Assembly: GCA_003566475.1 (NCBI GenBank)
Contig: PXDE01000240.1
Coordinates: forward strand, 1-8,789
Reading direction: 5' to 3'
DNA length: 8,789 nucleotides
Source of the DNA: PVC group bacterium
GTDB lineage: Bacteria > Verrucomicrobiota > Kiritimatiellia > SS1-B-03-39 > PXDE01
Part shown: positions 1 to 3,935 of the stretch, piece by piece
How positions within the stretch are numbered: position 1 is the stretch's first letter
Layout of the letters: each line of letters begins with the position of its first letter
The notes under the pieces: generated by a model
The model's input: the letters and a program-made list of their open reading frames with translations, nothing else
Told to the model about the DNA's origin: nothing
Databases searched by the model: none
Program-made: the position numbers and the translations under genes

Positions 1-27
1 AATCCCCAATCCCCAATCCCCAATCCC
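1..27. repeat. AATCCCC heptamer tandem repeat
   Basis: The window opens with three exact copies of the heptamer AATCCCC plus a partial fourth copy ending in AATCCC. It may continue to the left of the window. On the opposite strand the unit reads ATTGGGG (rotated), one base different from the ATTGTGG heptamer that follows rsmA at 1930. The two tracts therefore bracket surA-rsmA in inverted orientation. No coding function is visible. Confidence 0.9.
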
Positions 28-45
28 GCCGCGCCAAGGCGCGGC
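28..45. repeat. Perfect GC-rich inverted repeat (hairpin)
   Basis: GCCGCGCC, a two-base AA spacer, then GGCGCGGC form a perfect 8-bp inverted repeat directly after the heptamer tract and about 40 bp before the surA start. As RNA it would be a very stable hairpin with at least seven pairs. No T tract follows on the + strand, so it is not a canonical intrinsic terminator. It could still end an upstream transcript or sit in the leader of surA. Confidence 0.6.
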
Positions 46-52
46 AGACAGT

Positions 53-80
53 TGCCTCCCGACCGCGCATCTGCTATCTA
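53..80 (+). promoter_or_regulatory. Possible promoter for surA (weak)
   Basis: TTGCCT at 53-58 and TATCTA at 75-80, preceded by TGC (extended -10 style), are separated by 16 bp. The match to a sigma-70 consensus is partial (about 4/6 and 3/6). The predicted start of transcription would fall at or beside the ATG at 87. That would suggest a leaderless or very short-leader transcript and fits the lack of a clear Shine-Dalgarno sequence there. The call rests only on motif resemblance. Confidence 0.25.
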
Positions 81-86
81 TGGGCC

Positions 87-1067
87 ATGACCTTGCGACA
101 CGCGCTTCCCATTCTCGTGCTCTCCGCCGGCCTGGCCGGGCCGGCGCGGGCCCAGACCGGCCCGACCCCGGTGGACGGCTTCGCGGCCAAGGTCAACGAC
201 CGGGTGATCCTGATCGGCGACGTTCTGAACATGATCCGGCCCACCATCCGCTTCTACCAGCAGAGCCACACCGGCGAGGAGCTGGAGGCCCGGGTCCGCG
301 AGGCGTTCCGGCAGGGGCTGGAGGCGGAGATCGAGAAGGCCCTGATGATCGAGGAGTTCCGCACCCGGGATCTCCCCATCTCCGAGGTGGTGGTGGCGGA
401 CCGGGTGGACGCCATCCTGCGGACCCGGTTCAACAACGACCGGCTGCTGCTCCGCCAGGCCCTGGCCGAGGAGCACCTGACCCTCGAGGACTGGAAGGGG
501 ATCCTGCGGGATCAGATCGTCACCGACGCCATGCGGGGCCAGGAGGTCCGGCGGCCCGCGCTGCCCTCGCCCCAGGCGGTGTACGAGGCCTACCGGCGCC
601 GCCGCGACGAGTTCCGCGAGCCCGAGGAGGTGCGGGTCCGCATGATCGTGATCCGGGGCGGGCGCGAGGAGGCCGAGCGCGAGGTGAAGCGGGAGGAGGC
701 CGAGCGGGTGCGGGCCCGGCTGGACGACGGCGAGGACTTCGCGGTGGTCGCCCGGCAGGTGTCCGAGGGCGCCCATGCCTCGGCCGGCGGCGACTGGGGC
801 TGGATCGAGCCGCGCACCCTGCGGTCCGAGCTTCAGGAGGCGGTGGCCGCGCTGGCCCCCGGCCAGCGATCGGGGGTGCTGGAGATCGAGGGCGCCTTCT
901 ACCTCCTGGCCCTGGAGGGACGCAAGCCCGCCCGCGAGATCCCGTTCGAGGATGTCCGCGAGAAACTGCGCGAGGAACTGCATCGCGCCGAAGTCGAGAA
1001 GGTGTACCATGCCTGGATCGCCCAGCTTCGGCGGAACCATCGGGTCGAGATCCTCCATCAGTTCTGA
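87..1067 (+). CDS. surA: SurA-like periplasmic chaperone / parvulin peptidyl-prolyl isomerase
   Basis: This 326-residue protein begins with a signal peptide: a hydrophobic stretch at residues 5-19 and a likely cleavage after ARA at residue 22. Residues 29-150 resemble the SurA N-terminal chaperone region, with the typical opening VDGFAAKVNDRVILIGDV. Residues about 180-280 form one parvulin (PpiC) domain, seen in GEDFAVVARQVSEG, GGDWGWIEP and the closing LAPGQRSGVLEIEGAFYLL. A charged helical tail (285-310) follows. E. coli SurA is about 430 residues with two parvulin domains; this one has one, so it is a short SurA-like form. The family escorts unfolded outer-membrane proteins across the periplasm and isomerises prolyl bonds, which implies an outer membrane. 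It lies 37 bp before rsmA, echoing the E. coli surA-pdxA-rsmA order but without pdxA. The ATG at 87 is chosen because it leads directly into the signal peptide. A generic PpiC-type isomerase is the alternative. Confidence 0.85.
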   Translation: MTLRHALPILVLSAGLAGPARAQTGPTPVDGFAAKVNDRVILIGDVLNMIRPTIRFYQQSHTGEELEARVREAFRQGLEAEIEKALMIEEFRTRDLPISEVVVADRVDAILRTRFNNDRLLLRQALAEEHLTLEDWKGILRDQIVTDAMRGQEVRRPALPSPQAVYEAYRRRRDEFREPEEVRVRMIVIRGGREEAEREVKREEAERVRARLDDGEDFAVVARQVSEGAHASAGGDWGWIEPRTLRSELQEAVAALAPGQRSGVLEIEGAFYLLALEGRKPAREIPFEDVREKLREELHRAEVEKVYHAWIAQLRRNHRVEILHQF

Positions 1068-1104
1068 CCCCCTTCCGCCTCCGGCCACGGTGCCGGTGCC
1101 CCGG

Positions 1105-1926
1105 ATGTCGTCCGGGGAGGTTCTAAGCCTCCTCGCGGGCATGGGGCTCCGGCCGTCGCGGGCCATGGGCCAGAACTTCCTCACCGACCTCCACGCCCTG
1201 CAGGCCCTGGTGGACCTCATCCATCCGCTCCCGGGCCAGCGCATCCTGGAGGTGGGGCCGGGGCTGGGCGCGCTGACCCTCCCCCTGCTGCTGGGCGGGG
1301 CCCGGGTGGTGGCGGTGGAGAAGGATCCCAGGCTCCACCGGCATCTGGCCCGCGAACTGGCGGGCTGGGTGACCCTGGACCTGCGGGAGGGCGACGTGAT
1401 GGACCTCGGGCCGGCCGCCCTGCTGGCCGAGGGCCCGGACCGGGTCGCCGCCAATCTCCCCTACAGCATCAGCAGCCGGTTCCTGGTCGACTGCGTGGAG
1501 GCCCCGCATCCTCCGAGGGATCTGGTGCTGACCGTGCAGAAGGAGGTGGCGGAGCGGCTGGCCGCCGCCCCCGGGGGGAAGGACTATGGGCTGGTCTCGG
1601 TGCTGGTGCGGGCCAACTACCGGGTGGCCATCCACCGTCGGCTGTCCCGGGGCTGCTTCACCCCGGCCCCGCAGGTCGAATCGGCCATGGTGCGCATCGA
1701 GCGCCGCGAGACCCCCCGACTGCCGCCGGGGCCGGTGCGGGCGCGGTTCAAGCAGCTCGTGAAGGCGGGATTCGGGCAGCGCCGGAAGCAGTTGCAGACC
1801 GCGCTGCGCCCGCTGGCCGGCCGGGAGGCGGCGGACCGGCTGATGGCGGTGGGCATCCAGCCCGCCCAGCGGGCGGAGACGGTGGCGGTCGAGCAGTGGA
1901 TCGCCCTGGCCGAAGCCTGGGGGTAG
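1105..1926 (+). CDS. rsmA: 16S rRNA (adenine-N6,N6) dimethyltransferase RsmA/KsgA
   Basis: This enzyme uses S-adenosylmethionine to dimethylate two adjacent adenines in the 3'-terminal hairpin of 16S rRNA during late 30S assembly. The 273-residue length is normal for the family. Visible motifs, numbered from the ATG at 1105, are GQNFL at 22-26, the SAM-binding EVGPGLGALT at 49-58, VEKD at 71-74 (acidic ribose-binding position), catalytic NLPY at 117-120, and FTPAPQVESAMV at 185-196. The C-terminal helical domain is present (about 205-273). The frame is open far upstream inside surA, so the start is a choice. ATG 1105 gives the usual short N-terminus before the GQNFL motif, while GTG codons at 1090 and 1096 are also possible. 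No strong Shine-Dalgarno is seen, and co-transcription and translational coupling with surA are likely. Identity is firm; the start is moderately sure. Confidence 0.95.
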   Translation: MSSGEVLSLLAGMGLRPSRAMGQNFLTDLHALQALVDLIHPLPGQRILEVGPGLGALTLPLLLGGARVVAVEKDPRLHRHLARELAGWVTLDLREGDVMDLGPAALLAEGPDRVAANLPYSISSRFLVDCVEAPHPPRDLVLTVQKEVAERLAAAPGGKDYGLVSVLVRANYRVAIHRRLSRGCFTPAPQVESAMVRIERRETPRLPPGPVRARFKQLVKAGFGQRRKQLQTALRPLAGREAADRLMAVGIQPAQRAETVAVEQWIALAEAWG

Positions 1927-1929
1927 AGC

Positions 1930-1963
1930 ATTGTGGATTGTGGATTTTGGATTGTGGATTGGG
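1930..1963. repeat. ATTGTGG heptamer tandem repeat
   Basis: Beginning three bases after the rsmA stop codon are nearly five tandem heptamers: ATTGTGG, ATTGTGG, ATTTTGG, ATTGTGG and ATTGGG. The unit is one base away from ATTGGGG, the reverse-strand form of the tract at 1-27. Short tandem words of this sort occur between genes in many environmental high-GC genomes; that is recollection, not a search result. It could form unstable or alternative DNA structure, but no function can be assigned. Confidence 0.9.
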
Positions 1964-2069
1964 TGAGGCGCCTCTGTGGCTCGTACTCGGATGCCTTCCC
2001 GGGGGCGTCTGAATCCCTGGCGGGTTCGGGGGGCACCCCGTAGCTGGACGCGCCAGCGTTCAGCCTTGC
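1964..2069. other. Intergenic stretch without recognised features
   Basis: Between the heptamer tract and the antiporter remnant lie about 100 bp in which I see no convincing coding frame, RNA gene or palindrome. Open frames here carry no family motif. It may be further decayed sequence continuing the neighbouring pseudogene, but no residue-level similarity to the intact antiporter is evident. Confidence 0.5.
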
Positions 2070-2210
2070 AGGGGGACCGACGGCGGAGTCGATGACGGCG
2101 GCGGCCGGCGAGATCGCCCCGAGGAGAAGTGCGAGGGCGGGCCGGCCTGTGAGCAGGAGCACCACAACCTATCCGGTGGGCACCGCCCCACCGCGATCAT
2201 GCAGGCAGCT
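2070..2210 (-). pseudogene. Decayed fragment of a CPA2-type cation/proton antiporter gene
   Basis: Read on the minus strand, about 2085-2170 encodes VVLLLTGRPALALLLGAIS followed by PAAAVID. This aligns with residues about 113-146 of the intact antiporter at 3936-5648 (VVYLLTGQPALSLA, then LLLGAIS, then TAPAATVD). About four residues are deleted, and a stop codon TAG replaces the Ser codon TCG just before the VVV. Nucleotide similarity to about 5216-5355 is visible over most of the fragment, for example GAGATCGCCCCGAG and GTGAGCAGG. Similarity seems to continue to about 2210, where the first palindrome begins within a dozen bases. The rest of the gene is missing. It is oriented like the intact copy, so it looks like a remnant of a duplicated or paralogous antiporter. 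The boundaries are approximate. Confidence 0.75.
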
Positions 2211-2221
2211 CCCTGGGCCGC

Positions 2222-2255
2222 CCCATGTGACGCCACGATCGTGGAAGCACATAGG
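2222..2255. repeat. 34-bp palindromic repeat, copy 1
   Basis: This is the first of eight related palindromes. Its centre is CCACGATCGTGG, perfectly symmetrical, with outer arms ATGTGA and CACAT. Mismatched pairs are found between core and arms (family positions 9/26, 10/25 and 11/24) and at 3/32. It starts about 11 bp after the visible end of the antiporter remnant. The next copy begins 35 bp after its end. Confidence 0.9.
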
Positions 2256-2290
2256 CCATCGGGCACCGGAGGTCGACGTTCCTGGCCATG

Positions 2291-2324
2291 CCCATGTGAG
2301 GCTACGATCGTGGGCTCACATGGA
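2291..2324. repeat. 34-bp palindromic repeat, copy 2
   Basis: The outer arms are CCCATGTGAG and CTCACATGG around GGCTACGATCGTGGG. At family positions 3/32 this copy has C paired with G where most copies have T paired with A, a compensated change. At 13/22 it has T opposite G, which pairs only if the + strand folds. It is separated by 37 bp from copy 3. Confidence 0.9.
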
Positions 2325-2361
2325 CCGGCCCCGTAGGGACTCGCCAGGCGAGAATCAGGTG

Positions 2362-2395
2362 CCTATGTGATGCCACGATCGTGGGCTCACACAGT
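2362..2395. repeat. 34-bp palindromic repeat, copy 3
   Basis: The left arm CCTATGTGA matches the family consensus. The core is GCCACGATCGTGG with C-G at positions 13/22. The right arm is slightly decayed (CTCACACAG), costing the pair at 4/31. A 101-bp gap containing an AT-richer island separates it from copy 4. Confidence 0.85.
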
Positions 2396-2496
2396 TCGGC
2401 CGCGTCGCCCCATCCTGCGATGACGACTGATACATTAGCTTCTTCCGCAAAGATTTGTGCAAGATCACACACCAAGGCACGGAGGGGAAGGTGCGG
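2396..2496. other. AT-richer intergenic island between palindromes 3 and 4
   Basis: This 101-bp gap is noticeably less GC-rich than its surroundings, especially 2423-2475 (TACATTAGCTTC, GCAAAGATTTGTGC, GATCACACACCAAGG). The phrase CACCAAGGCACGGAGG resembles low-complexity intergenic sequence I recall from many environmental genomes. Its length is almost the same as the 100-bp gap between copies 7 and 8. It would fit one lost palindrome plus two spacers, although I cannot see a convincing remnant palindrome in the middle. No gene is supported. Confidence 0.5.
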
Positions 2497-2530
2497 CCTA
2501 TGTGACGCTACGATCGTAGCATCACATAGT
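2497..2530. repeat. 34-bp palindromic repeat, copy 4 (best preserved)
   Basis: CTATGTGA and TCACATAG flank the perfect 14-bp core GCTACGATCGTAGC. Only one internal pair (C opposite A, positions 10/25) and the outermost base break the symmetry, so 32 bp can form an almost complete cruciform or hairpin. It lies 62 bp beyond the stop codon of the PaaX-like gene on that gene's downstream side. No T tract follows in that direction, so a classic terminator is unlikely. This is the only copy with T-A at positions 13/22. Confidence 0.95.
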
Positions 2531-2592
2531 CGAATGGCGGAAATCCGGGCCCGGAGGGCGGATCGGGCGAGACCCGTGCCTGTCGTGTGGCC

Positions 2593-3420
2593 TCAGCGGG
2601 TGCGGGTCAGGCGCGATGCGGTCTTCAGGAAGTCGGCGTGCGCGGCGAAGACCTGCTCGCCCCGGTAGCCCCTCGGCCAGAGGCGGCGGGGGAGAAGCGG
2701 ATCGTTCCGCATGGCCTGGATATAGGCCATGGTCTCGCCCCGGATCGCCTCCTTCACCGCGTCGGCCGAGGGCGTTGCCTGCCTCCAGCCCTCCAGGGTG
2801 CGTTCGGCCTCATGCAGGTAGGCGGTCTGGGCCCGGTCGATGTCGTCCCAGGGCCAGGCCTGCATCACCAGCCGCTCGTCGGCGATTCCCATGACCGTCC
2901 GCGCCTCGAACAGCATCCCGTAGTCCGTGATCCCGGCCGCCTGCCGGAGGTCGTCGAACCAGGGCCGGATATCCCAGGGGCCGATCCACATGCTTTTCTG
3001 GAACTGGCCGAACCGCCGCTGCCGGAGAGCGGCGCGGATGACGTCGCGGTGGTGGCGGTGGGATTCCGGCACGTCGTAGCAGAAGAAGTACCAGATCCCG
3101 TTCCATGTCCGGTCCCACTCCCGGGTCGGGCGCACAAAGGGCGGAAGGGCCGCTTCGCCTTCCGGGGTCAGCTCCAGCACGATCTCCCCCTTCCGGGTGA
3201 TCTCCGCGATCAGACCGGACCGGGCGAGGCGCTGCTGGGCGCGGGCGTGGGCGATTTCGGAGTGGTGGAACAGATCCCAGCTCCGTTCGAGGTGAGGGGC
3301 CAGCATGCCGGCCGCGCCCTGGGCCAGGGCATAGGTGAGCATGTTGCCCACGCGGCGGACCACGATCTGGCGGCACCATCGGGAATGGCCCTTCCATCCG
3401 TCCTCCGGGGTGTCGGACAT
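2593..3420 (-). CDS. PaaX-family protein with winged helix and Cas2-like domain
   Basis: This 275-residue protein has the three-part layout of PaaX. Residues about 20-95 look like a winged helix-turn-helix (ARAQQRLARSGLIAEI, then the wing KGEIVLELTPEG). Residues about 100-190 form the Cas2-like ferredoxin fold: WDRTWNGIWYFFCYDVPE, a helix rich in R/H, then FGQFQKSMWIGPWDI at 137-151. The C-terminal part contains DPLLPRRLWPRGYRG, matching the PaaX C-terminal motif. Asp116 in CYDVPE sits where Cas2 nucleases carry their strand-1 aspartate. PaaX proteins usually repress phenylacetate catabolism, but no such genes are in view. Instead the gene is solitary and bracketed by four palindromes on each side, one just upstream of its ribosome binding site. 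The start is supported by AGGAGA four bases before the ATG. Family membership is well supported. The role is unknown: autoregulator, repeat-binding protein, or participant in repeat mobility are all open. Confidence 0.85.
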   Translation of the reverse strand: MSDTPEDGWKGHSRWCRQIVVRRVGNMLTYALAQGAAGMLAPHLERSWDLFHHSEIAHARAQQRLARSGLIAEITRKGEIVLELTPEGEAALPPFVRPTREWDRTWNGIWYFFCYDVPESHRHHRDVIRAALRQRRFGQFQKSMWIGPWDIRPWFDDLRQAAGITDYGMLFEARTVMGIADERLVMQAWPWDDIDRAQTAYLHEAERTLEGWRQATPSADAVKEAIRGETMAYIQAMRNDPLLPRRLWPRGYRGEQVFAAHADFLKTASRLTRTR

Positions 3421-3424
3421 GGGG

Positions 3425-3430
3425 TCTCCT
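3425..3430 (-). promoter_or_regulatory. Ribosome binding site of the PaaX-like gene
   Basis: On the minus strand AGGAGA is followed by CCCC and the ATG at 3420. It is the only strong Shine-Dalgarno sequence I found at a gene start in this window, and it fixes the start of the PaaX-like protein. Palindrome copy 5 begins two bases upstream of it. Confidence 0.8.
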
Positions 3431-3432
3431 GG

Positions 3433-3466
3433 TCGGTGTGAGGCTACGATCGACGTTCGACATGGT
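3433..3466. repeat. 34-bp palindromic repeat, copy 5 (degenerate, in the PaaX-like gene leader)
   Basis: The half GTGTGAGGCTACGATCG matches the family from arm to centre. The other half (ACGTTCGACATGG) keeps only scattered matches, including ACAT. It lies directly upstream of the Shine-Dalgarno sequence of the PaaX-like gene, within the expected leader or promoter. One preserved half-site could be an operator for the encoded protein, or this may simply be a decaying copy. Confidence 0.7.
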
Positions 3467-3610
3467 CACCGTGCCGGGGTGGTCTGGCCTCGTCAAGATC
3501 CGGCTGCGGCGGGATCGGCTGGGCTGGGCCACGCCCGGGAACGAAGAAGCCTGGCGGAAATAGGCTCACCTTGGGCGTTGGGCCAGGGGGGGCTCCCTCC
3601 GCGAGCACGA
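3467..3610. other. Intergenic stretch upstream of the PaaX-like gene
   Basis: This 144-bp gap between copies 5 and 6 should hold the promoter of the minus-strand PaaX-like gene, but no convincing -35/-10 pair is visible in this GC-rich sequence. I see no gene, RNA or further palindrome here. The word TGGCGGAAAT at 3552-3561 also occurs at 2535-2544 on the other side of the gene, which may be chance. Confidence 0.4.
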
Positions 3611-3644
3611 CCTATGTGAGCCCACGATCGTGGCGGCACATAGG
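3611..3644. repeat. 34-bp palindromic repeat, copy 6
   Basis: The outer arms CCTATGTGA and CACATAGG are complete, and the centre CCACGATCGTGG is perfectly symmetrical. The pairs linking core and arms (9/26, 10/25, 11/24) are mismatched, giving an internal bulge like that of copy 1. The next copy starts after a 30-bp spacer. Confidence 0.9.
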
Positions 3645-3674
3645 TCTGCACCGCAGCGGGGGCCGGGAGCGAGG

Positions 3675-3708
3675 TCGATGTGCGCCTACGATCGTGGCCT
3701 CACATAGG
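3675..3708. repeat. 34-bp palindromic repeat, copy 7
   Basis: The right half is intact, with TCGTGGCC followed by TCACATAGG. The left arm is partly decayed (GATGTGCGCCTACGA). The 13/22 pair is T opposite G and the 10/25 pair is G-C. A 100-bp gap, close in length to the 101-bp gap between copies 3 and 4, separates it from copy 8. Confidence 0.85.
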
Positions 3709-3808
3709 CAGGCATCGTCGTCCAACCGTCTGGAGGCATGTAGAGACTTCCTGTGCGAATGTAGAACTTTGTGCCCAGGAGCCCGCCGCGGAGTCTTGGG
3801 GGGGGCAA
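3709..3808. other. AT-richer island between palindromes 7 and 8
   Basis: This gap again includes a less GC-rich segment (about 3735-3775: ATGTAGAGACTTCC, GAATGTAGAACTTTGTGC), with a repeated word ATGTAGA. Both this island and that at 2396-2496 contain CTTC followed after 12-22 bases by TTTGTGC. That is loose similarity that might reflect common descent of the two repeat clusters. No gene is supported. Confidence 0.45.
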
Positions 3809-3842
3809 CCTATGTGACGCTACGATCGTGGCTGCACATAGG
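3809..3842. repeat. 34-bp palindromic repeat, copy 8
   Basis: The outer arms CCTATGTGA and CACATAGG are complete, around GCTACGATCGTGGC, which contains a T opposite G at 13/22. Its left half is identical to that of copy 4. It lies 93 bp beyond the stop codon of the antiporter gene, on that gene's downstream side, and is the last copy recognised toward secA. Confidence 0.9.
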
Positions 3843-3935
3843 TCGGGAGAAGGAAGCTGCCTACGTCGTTCGAGGCTCCGGTTCGTACCGGGGGGGCGGG
3901 AAGTCGTACGCCTTGTCCCCCTGGCGGCGGGGCGG

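Noticed and set aside
775..1104. Upstream start of rsmA inside surA at 775
   Set aside because: The extra 110 residues are Arg/Pro/Ser-rich shadow sequence of surA. RsmA proteins of normal length begin shortly before the GQNFL motif.
78..1454. A 458-residue minus-strand open frame, and an overlapping + strand frame starting at 80
   Set aside because: Both are shadows of surA-rsmA in GC-rich sequence with Arg/Pro/Ala-rich translations. SurA and RsmA motifs are in the other frames.
2092..2370. A 92-residue + strand open frame across copies 1-3
   Set aside because: It runs through the antiporter remnant in the antisense direction and through three palindromes, with no motif or ribosome binding site.
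2497..2530. Copy 4 as the intrinsic terminator of the PaaX-like gene
   Set aside because: The stem is strong, but no T tract follows on the minus strand and the same sequence recurs in places where no gene ends.
2587..3441. A 284-residue + strand frame antisense to the PaaX-like gene
   Set aside because: It mirrors the minus-strand gene and has no recognisable motif. The minus strand has conserved PaaX motifs and a good ribosome binding site.
2535..3561. A shared 10-bp word TGGCGGAAAT on both sides of the PaaX-like gene (2535 and 3552) as target-site duplication
   Set aside because: One 10-bp match between two stretches of this length is not far from chance, and it does not sit at the outer edges of the repeat block. 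The same caution applies to TCGACGTTC at 2273 and 3450.
2222..3842. A true CRISPR array
   Set aside because: Repeats are fully palindromic and degenerate, gaps vary from 30 to 144 bp, the set is interrupted by a gene, and no cas1 or effector gene is present.
2222..3842. CRP/FNR binding sites, because of TGTGA and TCACA in the arms
   Set aside because: CRP half-sites are separated by six bases. Here the gap is 16 bases with a conserved core, and copies are not placed at promoters of several genes.
2222..3842. HIP1-like octamer repeats, because of the central CGATCG
   Set aside because: HIP1 is GCGATCGC. Here the centre is ACGATCGT within a much longer conserved palindrome.
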